In this document: positions 1-10,213 of the stretch, piece after piece
Layout of the letters: each line of letters starts with the position of its first letter
How positions within the stretch are numbered: position 1 is the first letter of the stretch
Source: Aspidiotus rigidus
Lineage: Eukaryota; Arthropoda; Insecta; Hemiptera; Diaspididae
Assembly (NCBI GenBank): GCA_035079385.1
Contig: JAVHKY010000015.1
Location: 682,001 to 746,000, forward strand
Direction of reading: 5' to 3'
DNA: 64,000 nucleotides
Notes under the pieces: model-generated
What the model saw: the letters and a program-made list of their open reading frames with translations, nothing else
What the model was told of the DNA's origin: nothing
Database searches by the model: none
Translations under genes and position numbers: made by a program

Positions 1-70
1 ACGTCATCACACGCGACAAAAACCGTGATCATTTTTCTTGACAGTTTTCTAAGAGTAGGCTATTCCCAGT

Positions 71-293
71 ATAGGGCTTTTCCATGTCGGCGTATTGCAT
101 ACGTATTCTCCTACGTGTTATCGAAACGGTAGTATTTCTAACATTGCTCTTATGGCAAACTACTCCACAATGAAAATGAGTATGCAATCCAGCAACACCC
201 ATAAGAGCAATGTTAGAAATAGTTAGAAATACTACCATTTCGATAACACGTAGGAGAATACGTATGCAATGCGCCGACATGGAAAAGTCCTAT
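71..293. repeat. Foldback inverted repeat, two ~85-95 bp arms
   Basis: Positions 71-155 and 199-293 are reverse complements of each other with only a few mismatches, separated by a 43-bp spacer. The right arm has an extra 10 bp, a local duplication of AGTTAGAAAT. No coding potential. It looks like a foldback or MITE-type remnant that would form a long hairpin; no target-site duplication is obvious. Confidence 0.75.
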
Positions 294-299
294 TAGAAG

Positions 300-1925
300 C
301 ATATAAAATGACAAAAAAATTGTGCTAAACGTTTGACTCTCGACGCGACGTAAGAAAATTGCCTGACTTATCATAGGCCATAGTAAGAATGATTGAATCA
401 GGTAAACAGAGAACTAAAATGAATAACGATACGTGACCATTTGGACATAGACGCACGCACGATGAACCAACTCGATGTTGAATAGTAGGATGATTTTGAA
501 CTCGCATGATAGTAATTGGGAGTCGTAGGCGCCCTTACTGGCTCGATCACTTCCACACGATTCGACTTTCGTCTGGTTTATCGAACTTTAATAGATTCAT
601 TTGTAAATATTTGAGAAAACAAGTGCATTTTTAAAAAGAAGAACATTTCTTGAAAACTTTTCCACAAACAAGTTCGTTGATGTTCATATTTCACGGCACG
701 CAGTCAGTAGGCACTTAATTTGAAGTTATTAATAGAATAAAAATTCATTGATCGAAATATTCAAGAAATTTACATAATTCAAAATTTACAACATAGATAC
801 ACATATTCTTGCAACCAGAACGCACGGATAAGCAAATCGGCTGCGAATATGAAGTCGACTGAATGAAACTCATTTTAATTTTGTGCATCGGACAGTACGT
901 CGAAATTGTCACTCATGTACAGTAACTGATTGCAAAGAAGTCGCGCGCAATATGACGGAACATAAGAAGTAGGTTGACTAATCGTTATGGGACATATGGT
1001 CAGAAGTACTGAGAAACGATAGGGAATTGATATGACGAGCGAAATCAATGTCGGATAATAGGAAATTAGATTGGGAGATCACCGCAGATTTTTCATTTGA
1101 TGAGGTCTAAAATTACCATACCCTTATTTTTCGAGTTTTTTATATAAGAAATGACATCCTTGAGGTCTGGCAGCGCTGAGTGCGCAGAGACGAAAATGAC
1201 GTTAGCCACAAATGGTCCAAAATTGTTGGGTTTTTAATTGGAAAGATCTATAGCTGAAATTTGTATCGAATTGTAGTGTGAGACGTTCTCTTTAAGAATC
1301 GATCAGTCTGGCGGTATGGCATTTAGGCTTCGTACACAAGATTAGAAAACATTTCTCGGCAGGAAGGAATATGTAATCAGATTTTGTCATAATCTTCATA
1401 GTCAAAAATTCTACAACTTTTACAAAACGGAATTGTCTCGATAAGGTTGTACGAGTATTAGTGCAGGTGTTCTGTAATGGGACCTACCTTGTACCCGTCT
1501 CGTCCGTCAAACTCCTTCAGCTACGACCAGACTGTTCGGTCATGACGCAGGACTCATCACCCACAATTCGGATTACAGAACTGCGGTAGCTGATGTCCAA
1601 ACAGTAGCTAAATGGAAGGAAAATTGAATTAAACAACAGCAAACGGTGCGACTTGACTTCGACTTACGACCACATTCTTATGTCTCCACAAGATGATGAG
1701 CCCATCCCAGCTAGTGGCTCGTGCAGCACGATTACTAGGATTTCACCTAGATTGCAAATTAAGTGGGCACGAGCATGTTCAAAGTAAACATAAAATCCTA
1801 CAATTGGATCGTGAATCATCCTAACTAAATCTTCGAAGCGATAGACTCATCTACACGTCAATATTTTGACGTACATCTGGGGAGCTACTATTCGGACTCT
1901 AACTTAGCAATATTGAAAAAAACTT
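300..1925. other. No gene recognised
   Basis: AT-rich sequence with stop codons in all frames. The few ORFs (for example 325-507 minus) are short and match nothing I recognise. No TE termini or tandem repeats were found. Confidence 0.5.
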
Positions 1926-2230
1926 TAACGGAGTGAAACGGATGGCAGGGAACCTATTTTATGAGGCATGCGGGATCTGAAAAATGTAGATTGTGACGTC
2001 AAAGCTATATATGATAGGAGAGGGACTTGGAAAAAAATGTAGAATATCTTGACGCCATAAGGCTGACCTATGATGTTATCCTCCAATTGTGACGTCACAG
2101 GCTCGGACTTTGGAGCTATATATAATAGGAGGGGAACTTGGAAAGAAGTGATTTATGACGTCTTCAGATTGTGACGTCACAAACCTGACCTATGACGTCA
2201 CCGGCCTCTCTTCCAAAGCTATATATGTAA
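1926..2230. repeat. Remnant of minisatellite-bearing MITE, with TGACGTCA motifs
   Basis: It starts with CAGGGAACCTATTTTATGAG at 1946, matching the end of the element at 9677. Inside are the family words AGCTATATATGATAGGAG and GGACTTGGAAA. Five copies of TGACGTC or its octamer TGACGTCA occur between about 1995 and 2200. No right end was identified, so it is probably truncated. Confidence 0.5.
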
Positions 2231-2427
2231 GAATATTGGCTGATCGTTTACCGGTGCTCCAAGTCTTTTCGGCTCCCGATACCTCAACACACGTACAAAA
2301 CGTGAAATCAAATAACTACCTACTAGTGTTGTCTATCTTATAAAACATCAACTACCAAACCTGTCTACGAGTATCGATGCAACGCTACCAACATGAAAAT
2401 TCGTGAGAACGGTAAAGCGTTCTTACA

Positions 2428-3384
2428 TCTAATATATAAAGCAGAAAGTTTGTCCGTCTGTCGTCCTGTCCGTTTATAACTCGAGAACTACTGGGCCGAT
2501 CGCTTTCAAACTTTCAGGATATAATATTGTCCTCATCCCAGAGCAGCACATAGACTCATAAAAATAAAAATTTGACGGGGAGGTGCTGAGTAATTTCAAA
2601 AAAGGGCGAAAACAATGACTTTTTTCAATATAAAAAAACGTGGTCGTGTAGCTTGCCATGTACGTTAGACCTACGCGCGTTGAGTGGCGCAGTTTCGAGA
2701 ATTGAATTATTGTGATAACTCGAGTATAACTCATTTTTATGAAAAATTGAAGAGAACAAAAATTGTAGCCCCTGTAATTTCCTTTCGAATGAGCCCGGTT
2801 CCAGATTTTTTGGAGGAAATTTTGTGACTACAGTATTCGCTGTACTTCCATACTAAGCAAGTTATTTTATTCACAGTTTTAAAAACACCTACATAAAGGA
2901 TTTTACATCCGGTATCTCATACAAGAACCAATGTCTAGACACGGTGCGCACTGCGTATGGGCTAGCGGAAATTACCCTTTTTCTTACCTGTTGTCCGTGT
3001 GTTTTCTTAGGGACTGGCAAAATGTCAATGGATTTGTCTGTATTCTGCTGCGATGAATACAGGCTTCACGCGTCAAGTCAGCTCTCAAGTGAATTAGTGT
3101 GTAAAAAATTTAATTTGGTGATTTTATTTTTGTGCGACTCGGAACTTTGATATATTTTTATAAGTACAGTCTCAGTTTTTGGTGTCTATTTTCTTATTTT
3201 TGAACTGAATAGTTGTGAATTTTGCAAAACTCTTTCCACTGTTTCTTTTTTAAAAATTCATCTGAATTCCAAGATACCTACAAAACACACATACCTACAA
3301 GATACAGATACCTATAAAACACAGATATCTACTCAACACACAGCTAGCGGTCAGGCGCGCCGGAGGCGCGTCGCCAACCGCTAG
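2428..3384 (+). mobile_element. Helitron-like non-autonomous element, copy 1
   Basis: The element begins TCTAATATATAAAGC directly after an A and ends in CTAG at 3381-3384. A GC-rich hairpin lies a few bases before the end (about 3355-3375: GGCG-CGCC arm, GGA loop, bulged GGCG-CGCC arm). A TC 5' end, a hairpin and a CTRR 3' end are the known Helitron termini. The GTTTGTCCGTCTG and ATAACTCGAGAAC stretches resemble 5' regions of insect non-autonomous Helitrons as I know them. No Rep/helicase ORF is present. The 3' end abuts copy 2 with no intervening base. Confidence 0.55.
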
Positions 3385-4374
3385 TCTAATATATAAAGCG
3401 GAAAGATTGTCTGTCTCTTTGTCCTTTTATAACTCGAGAACCGCTGTACCTACCGACTTGAAATCTTCGCCACATATTCGTATTATTCCAGAATAAATTT
3501 TAAATCATAAATGAAAATTTTAGCTCCCATAGAAAAAAAGTTCTTATTAAAAATTGTGTGCCCTCACTGTACGCGTCACTTGACCTGATTCGATTCACCG
3601 AAGAAGGGTGACTACACGCAACTGTCTACTGTACTTCTCTCCTACCCTCACATCCTGTATTCTTGAAAACAGGATTTTGGTGCTACCTTCTAAATTGCAG
3701 CACGTTAGAGGTGTGTTCTTTTTACTTTCTCAACATTACCGGAAGTAGGGAAATCTTAGAATATTTGTCTCGCTGTCTGTAGAAACGCGAGTGTGACGAC
3801 GATGATATGTTTGTATGCCTGTTATTTGAACGCTTTTATCTATTGACGTGCAGTATTTTTTGAAAGTCTTATTTTTATTCGAGTGAAGTTCTAGATAAAT
3901 TTCAACGTTCTGACTCCTTTTGGATGGAGTAATGAGCGAAAAACTAAATGGTAAAAAACGATAAATTCCGACGTAGTAAAACTGATTCTCACTGTACACG
4001 TTGTTCCAAATATTTAAACGAGTTAAGCCTCACAGTTCTAAAAATTCAATTATTGTATACCTGACACGAATTTTGCTCATTTATATGAAAAATTGAAGAG
4101 AACAAAAATTGTAGTCCCAGTAATTTCCTTTCAAATGAGTCTAATTTCAGATTCACATGAAAGAGAAGGAGAGAGAGAGAGAGAATTCTGTCCATCCATT
4201 TCCTTAATCATTGCGACTGGTACAATAATAAATCAGTCCGTTTTTTGCTGCAATACAGCCTTTACCTGTCAAGTTAGCTCTTACCGTTAAAATCCAAATA
4301 TTTACAAAACACAGATATTTACTCAACACACAGCTGACGGTAAGGCGAGCCGGAGGCGCGCCGCCAACTCAAGC
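3385..4374 (+). mobile_element. Helitron-like non-autonomous element, copy 2 (tandem)
   Basis: It starts TCTAATATATAAAGCGG immediately after the CTAG of copy 1. It shares with copy 1 the GAAAAATTGAAGAGAACAAA block (about 2738 and 4087) and the subterminal GC hairpin (about 4342-4365). The 3' end is decayed: CAAGC stands where CTAG is expected. The two copies are head to tail, an arrangement known for Helitrons. No ORF. Confidence 0.5.
4162..4184. repeat. GA microsatellite
   Basis: An imperfect (GA)n run inside Helitron-like copy 2. Confidence 0.9.
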
Positions 4375-4384
4375 TCAATTCACG

Positions 4385-5734
4385 TAATTGCTCATTACGC
4401 GCAATGCGCAGCAAAATTGCTCAAGACGCGTAATAAGCAGACGTGCTGCTCATGACGCGTACTGTGTTCAGTACAAAACCGAATCATTTTACGCTCCCTT
4501 GTGTCAGATTCGTCATATTTTTTCTACGATGACATGTAAGTCAGACTGGTTGAATTGTAACTAAGATTTGAAGCGAAGAACCACATATTACGAGCGATTG
4601 CGTTTGTTTCAAATTATATCCCCTGGAAAATGGTATCGCGCCTCTAAACAACACTCGTACACGTCACTAATTTCTGTTGCATTCTGTTGAATAATTAATT
4701 AATACGAAATGAACGTGCAAAGTTAGCAATATTTTTCTGCCTAATACCAGTAACGGGCAGCAATCTAGCTGCCCATTACGCGTATTGAGCATCCTTATGA
4801 ACAAATCCGAATTGGTTCGGCTAGGTTCAGTGGGAACTGGAAGGGTGAAGGTCCTACCGGAGGAAGACGATTTACTTCCAGTTTCAGATGATGACAGTAG
4901 CAATGATGCGGAATTTGACTTTTTATAAAGATTAAAAATTAGGTATACCTCAATTCCACTTTCCATTACTCATAAGTTAAAGAAAAAAATGAAATAAAAT
5001 TGTATTGTTGTAATAGCAATCGATAAACATGCAATTCTGCGTGTCATGCAAGCCAAATAGACAGGTGGACTTTTTCTTGAAATGCATCTCTATTCTTGAC
5101 ACATTTTGGCAGCCATCGGTTATAGGGGTAAAACACTCACTGAATCCGAATTTCATGGTTGCCAAGTCGAATTTTGCCTCCTTATGGCCCAAATCCACGA
5201 TGGCGACCAAACTCATTTCATTTCTGTTTCAAGGTAAAACAGAAAATTGTATTTTTTTTTTTTTTTGGGGGGGGGGTAGGGGGTGTCTGGTGTATGGAAT
5301 TGGATCTTCAAACTCTACTTGAGATATTGGGATCACATACAGCCAAGATGAGGAAATTTGGGTCAAATTAAGGCCAAATTTATTGGCAATTTAATGCTAA
5401 AGTGTAGGGTATCGTTTCTATAGTTTTTTGACCAGGGAAAATCAAAAACGACCATCATGAGCTTGCCTGGGAATCAAAAGTCGAGATACTTGGGTCCTGT
5501 GGTTATGTTCTCACAAACATGCTTGTCTGTTATTAGTGTCTTTCCGGAAATTGTCCATTTGGGAAATTGTTCATTCGGGAAAATGGCTTCGGAAAAATCA
5601 CATACCTTTCCAACTTACTCTTGAGAGAATACAAAATTGAAAGACGTCATTGCCTTTTTCCCCTCCTCGTTGACGATTTCCACAAAATATTGTTCGTCTC
5701 CCAACTTCTGCAAATTTAATGACAAAATGTTTAT
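4385..5734. other. No gene recognised; short CATTACGCG-type repeats and a homopolymer
   Basis: From about 4389 to 4460 the words CTCATTACGCG, CTCAAGACGCG and CTCATGACGCG recur, and a related CCCATTACGCG lies near 4772. A T15 run followed by G10 lies at about 5251-5276. ORFs 4667-4966 (minus) and 5029-5322 (plus) match nothing I recognise and are probably chance. Confidence 0.4.
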
Positions 5735-6290
5735 CTTACTTGATGGCCTTGGCATCCCTTCAAGATCCTAGTAGAGGTCCCTCATTGCTGAGATTTTCAT
5801 GGACCTATTCGAGAGTATCCCGTTTTCCTTCACCATCAAGAGGAACGGTATTAAAGTCAATATTAAAACTTTGATACGGAGAAAAATCACTAGGGAATCT
5901 CTAGATAGCACTATTCCCCTTCCTGGACGCATCAAGTCCAAGAAGCAGAGATGGATCCACCTAAATTATCTTCGGAAAAGTATATTCCAAACTGACGAGC
6001 GTTTTGAGACCATCGAACCTATGTCCTGAAGACTAGTAGACAATTATTTATCAAGCTGAAGAATCCCTCAAGAAAATTGAAGGAAATTGGCGTTAACAAA
6101 ATTGAAAGTGAAGAATGCGAATGCCCAGCTGTCTTCATTGGAGAACCGGAGAGGAGTCTTAAAGTGAGAAAGCAATTGAAAAGAATCAACAAAAAAGTCA
6201 ACTTTAGCAGATTATATGCAGTAAAAAGATTTTCCAGAAATTTTGAGCGCACTATACCGTTAACACTTCTTACAGAATGGGCATAAGCAG
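5735..6290 (+). pseudogene. Degenerate PLE fragment (RT tail, linker, GIY-YIG remnant)
   Basis: The plus strand encodes a decayed end of the RT palm ending in SLIAEIFMDLFE. Next comes the PLE linker, where NGIKVNIKTLIRRKIT matches NGVNVDVDVMVRRKLT of better copies in this window, then DSTIPLPGR and KKQRWIHLNYL. Around 6105-6180 a CECPAVFIGE segment looks like a remnant of the GIY-YIG endonuclease. The YVDD catalytic part is deleted and frames are broken. It belongs to a PLE family different from the three main ones. Not functional. Confidence 0.6.
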
Positions 6291-6329
6291 CCCACTTGTA
6301 AACTCTGTACAAAGGAGATGCCTCTCTCA

Positions 6330-6560
6330 AACTAGACACACGAATGACAATGGCTATCGAAATGAAGCCTGCAAGCAAGTCGCAAGCTTGAAGCCAGTTC
6401 TCAATTACATCAAAGACAATTATATTGGCCGCCGTGGAAGAGGAGGAGACCGCGTTCTAGTAATTCTTGGAGGAACATCAAGAAGATGGACAAATAATCG
6501 AGCAGAGGTCGCTCAACGTAAGCTGCAAGGAGAGTTAGATTGTTCTCATCCCTGATTGTA
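6330..6560 (+). pseudogene. MULE-type transposase C-terminal fragment
   Basis: The frame opening at 6277 contains NYIGRRGRGGDRV followed, about 15 residues later, by RRWTNNRAEVAQRKLQGEL and DCSHP. This resembles the C-terminal part of MULE/FLYWCH-associated transposases, which typically read YIGRxxRxGRR...RTNNxxEGxHxxLQ...HPxIWKF. The upstream DDE domain is absent and the ORF stops just after the HP. It is a short fragment next to PLE debris. The family call rests on motif resemblance only. Confidence 0.45.
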
Positions 6561-7033
6561 GATATTATCATAGGTACGGAAGTGCCGGAGAACTTGCAGC
6601 CTCAAATATATCTTTTAGGGCATGGCGTTTCTCCTTTTGCATCCCCAAAACAGGCAGATCTGAATCTGACGCAGTCGCACAAATCATGTAGGTTCTAGAA
6701 ATTAATGCGGTTAACGCAGTTGGGCGTCAACTCCAAAATGTAAATACAATGGTACTATAATATTTCACAATCAATTTTTTCCAATTATCTCTTTATTAAC
6801 ACTTTTTATTATAATCCTAAGAAAGTCAATATTTTCGATGAGAAAGTCGATCGGATTATTACAATCATTGAACATTGGCCACCCACACCATCATTTTCTG
6901 TCTATCATGATGACAAATTATTTGATGGGAGTACTATTTTACCATTGACAAATTTGGAATCTTTTGAAACCATGGAGAACAATTTGCAGAAGGATAAAAA
7001 ATTCAAGAAAGATATGCTAAGCAGATCTTGATA

Positions 7034-7515
7034 CAGTGAAAACTCTCTATAACGAATTTGAAGGGACCGCCAAAAAAATTCGTTATATAGAAATTTTATT
7101 TTTTCATTCTGTTTTACAGTAAATTTAAAGCACATACAGTATGTAATGAGCAAAACTTAGTTTTCATTACTTTTGTTACCTTTAGATGCCCTCGCTCAGT
7201 GTGTTTTTTATTGAACATGCGGTGGGTTAAATTTTTAATTTTTGTTAAATGTCGATATAAAAATGATTACAATCAAGAAAGAAGGGAAAAAAGTTGGTCA
7301 AATAACACGTTACCATTTTTCTTAGCCTCATTTAGTGTCAAAAATACGCAATTTTTCTTCGAAATCTCGAAAAAAAATTCGTTATATAGAGTAAATTGTT
7401 CGTTATAAAGAGATTTTTTCATAGGTAAAACTCGTTGAAGGGGGAGGGACCACGGAAAAATTCGTAAAATGGAGGAATTCGTTATATAGGAGTTCGTTAT
7501 AGAGAGTTTCTACTG
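7034..7515. mobile_element. TA-flanked MITE (Tc1/mariner-pogo type)
   Basis: Terminal inverted repeats read CAGTGAAAACTCTCTATAAC at the left and CAGTAGAAACTCTCTATAAC inward from the right. They are flanked by TA on both sides (7032-7033 and 7516-7517), the target duplication of Tc1/mariner/pogo transposases. Inside, short ATTCGTTATATAG words repeat near both ends. No transposase ORF is present, so the 482-bp element is non-autonomous. A Tigger/pogo relative is present as pseudogenes near 20 and 29 kb, but I cannot show that it mobilised this MITE. Confidence 0.8.
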
Positions 7516-8072
7516 TAGTACATATTTTTGAATGGATGAAACAAATCTTCTTTATTGTTGTAACTGTACAACTTGTGGCATTGTTCCTTCAGAAAAAGTA
7601 ATCGCAAAGAATACTTAAAATTGTAATAAAAAGTGATACAATTTTAAAAAGTAAAGGAAAGAGAATATCACTTTTCATTGAATTAAAATGGTTTGTAAGT
7701 TGTAACATAATGACTATATTGAAAAATAATTATCATTTTTCCAGATAGACTATCTACTATCAATAGAAGCGGCTACAGTCAAAGAAATGACCTATACCTT
7801 GATCCGATCTATTTTCAGTGAAAAACTATCCCTCCAAATTTGTGCTCGAAAAGCGGGTGGACCAAAAGTTTCGATCGAACATAGCATCATTGTGAAAGTC
7901 ATTAAATGTAAGGCTTCTACTTTTAATTTTAGTTATTGAAGAATGTTTGAAATTAGTTTTGTAGGGTTTCTAAATTGAGACAAACACTGCTGTAGAAACT
8001 TAAATTCACATATATGTAAAAACAACGATCACCAAGATGAGGTCTTCCGCGCAATTTGTTGTAAGTGTGTTA

Positions 8073-9243
8073 GTAATTAGTAGGGCAAGTAAAAATATTT
8101 TTTACATATAATTTTTGCCGCATCTAGGAAGAATGGGGGTGAGTTATAAACGTGTTTCATGACCTCCTGAGTGATTCTGCAAAATTTTTTATCACATATT
8201 TTTACATATTTTGGTCGTTGGCACATATAATCGCATATTTTGAGGGAAAGCAAATATAATTAAATATTTTCGAAGAAAAAGTACATTTTCCTATACCCAA
8301 ATACGTAATTCAATAGAAAGAAAAGGAATCTTGCAGAACTGCTACGAGCTGACTGTTAATATTGGGACTTGCGCGCACATACAGACTAAAACGTGCTTTA
8401 GTTCATCGATAAGAATGAGGCACGTTGTAATTTGCAACTTCGTACCTATGCGAAAGATACGGCAGTATACCTGCGCACTTAGTCATTGATGTACGTCGCC
8501 CCTGGAACCTACTCTAGAATTACCTCCTAAGCCAGTTCTTACAAGATGGGGCACGTGGTTGAATGCATGTTTCTATTATGCGGAGAACTGAGTCAAGATT
8601 GCTGCCATTGTAGTAGCAGCACTTCCTCAAGATGACGCTGCATCTATACCAGCAGCCCTAAAACTACTCCAAGATGAAAAAATACGAACGAAACTGGCCC
8701 ACATTAAGAGTACATACTGCAACTTGCCTAGAATCATCACGTCGCTTGAAGAGAGGAACTTGAACCTGACTGACTCTCTTGCAAAAATCACCGACTGTTT
8801 GAGCTCAGAAGAAACAACGAATAAGCTCACTCCTATTTTGGAGGCAAATAAAGGTTACCGAGAAGTATCCGAAATTGCTCAAATTCTAGGCGGTGGTCAC
8901 ACAGATACAACGTTTACAGCAAAATATAATTTCTCGCCGGCAGAATACGCTCTTTTCAAGTACGCTCCTGTGACGTCCTGCGACGTTGAACGTAGTTTCA
9001 GTCGATACAAAAATATTTTCAAAGATAACCGACACGCTTTCTTGTTTGAAAACCTAAAATATCATGTTTTTATTCACTGCAATCAAAAACTATACGTGTA
9101 AAAATGTTTCATCGGTTTTTTAAAAAAATATTTACCATTTTTGTCATTTGAAATTTTTAGCACATATTTTCACATATTTCAACGACCTTTACTGCATATT
9201 TCAGGAAGAATAAACACATATTTTTACTTGCCCTAGTAATTAG
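8073..9243 (+). mobile_element. hAT-superfamily element with 8-bp TSD
   Basis: The element occupies 8081-9235 (1,155 bp). Terminal inverted repeats are TAGGGCAAGTAAAAATAT at the left and its complement at the right. The 8-bp direct repeat GTAATTAG flanks both ends exactly (8073-8080 and 9236-9243). An 8-bp TSD and a C-terminal hAT-like dimerisation region in the internal ORF identify the superfamily. Subterminal words (ACATATTTT and similar) recur near both ends and could be transposase binding sites. It is too short for a full hAT transposase and carries a stop, so it is a dead copy. Confidence 0.85.
8514..9101 (+). pseudogene. Truncated hAT-like transposase
   Basis: One frame reads [22 protein letters not shown], is stopped by a single TGA at 8589-8591, and stays open from there to TAA at 9099-9101. 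An ATG-started ORF begins at 8724 (125 aa). The last part, with APVTSCDVERSFSRYKNIF and then NLKYHVFIHCN, resembles the C-terminal hAT dimerisation region, which normally carries a conserved SxxERxFS-type motif. The RNase-H-like catalytic N-terminal part is missing, so the protein cannot be an active transposase. It lies inside exact hAT termini. Confidence 0.65.
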
Positions 9244-9676
9244 GCTTTGTAATTACACACCACTACTATCACAATTGAGTGCATATACGTCAATTTTTTT
9301 CATGAATGTGCATCTTAATGTGCTGTATCTGAGAATTGAGAACTTATTGAAGGAAATTATTACTATTATTGAATTCTAAATTGAAAACCGGGGTTAGAGA
9401 GCACTGATTTTTTTCCAAACCCATTTTTTGACTTGTATTGATACTTTTCCATGATTATTGTTTTTGCATGCGTCAATTTAACTTCGTACAGTAGAACAGG
9501 GAATGTCCTATATTGAAAGAGAGTGGCACTTTAATCAGCAGTTTCAATTTGTCTATTCCAACACGAGAAAAGATCAACTTTTTTTGTTTTCAATGGAAGT
9601 TGGAACTTTTCCCATCTCTAAAAAAAAAATAGGTTGAAAAAACGACGGCTTCCTTAACGAAGTTAAACAAGGAACG

Positions 9677-10203
9677 CAGGGAACCTGTTTTATGAGTCAA
9701 ATAGGATTTGGTATTGAAAATTCAAGGAAGCCTAGACCTAGGTAAAGCTAGTATAAAGAAGGCCTAGACGTAAAATAAGCCTAGTATAATGTAGTTTGAA
9801 AGTCCAAGTTTTTCTCAAATCTCGAGCTATTTATGATAGGAGGGAGACTTGGGAAAATTTGTCCCCTATCATATATAGCTCGAGAGTCAAAAGTTTTCCA
9901 AGTCCCTCTTCTATCATATATAGCTTCAGATTCGAAATTTTTTCCAAGTCCCTCTCCTATCATATATTCTCGAGAGTCGAAATTTTTCCAAGTCCCCCTC
10001 CTATCATCTATAGCTCGAGAGTCGAAATTGTTTCTAAGTCCCTCTCCTATCATATATAGCTCGAGGGTCGAAATTTTTTCTAAGTCCCCCTCCTATCATA
10101 TATTCTCGAGAGTCGAAATTTTTCCAAGTTTTTCGCTGGACGGCGCACGGCGCACGGCGTACGCCAGATTTCTCAAATAGCCCCCCATAAAACAGGTTCC
10201 CTG
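9677..10203. mobile_element. MITE with internal ~46-bp minisatellite
   Basis: The ends are an 18-bp perfect inverted repeat, CAGGGAACCTGTTTTATG at 9677-9694 and its complement at 10186-10203. Between them are a unique left part (about 9695-9800), the minisatellite, and a right part rich in GGCGCACGGCG. The ~40 bp outside the left end (CTTAACGAAGTTAAAC and neighbours) is also shared with copies at about 1930 and 12190, so the true boundary may lie further out. No convincing TSD. Related copies: 1926-2230, 50640-51010, 61922-62194. Confidence 0.6.
9835..10127. repeat. Minisatellite, 44-46 bp unit, about six copies
   Basis: The marker word AAGTCC recurs with spacings of 46, 44, 46, 46 and 44 bp. 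Each unit reads roughly CCTATCATATATAGCTCGAG plus AGTCGAAATTTTTCC. Long ORFs on both strands here are by-products of the repeat. The same unit occurs at about 23960-24204, 32800-32854, 35374-35455, 50690 and 62000-62080. Confidence 0.85.
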
Positions 10204-10213
10204 TTAAAAACAG

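Noticed and set aside
9835..10127. Regularly spaced repeats that could suggest a CRISPR array
   Set aside because: The unit is fully tandem with no unique spacers, and the genome is eukaryotic.
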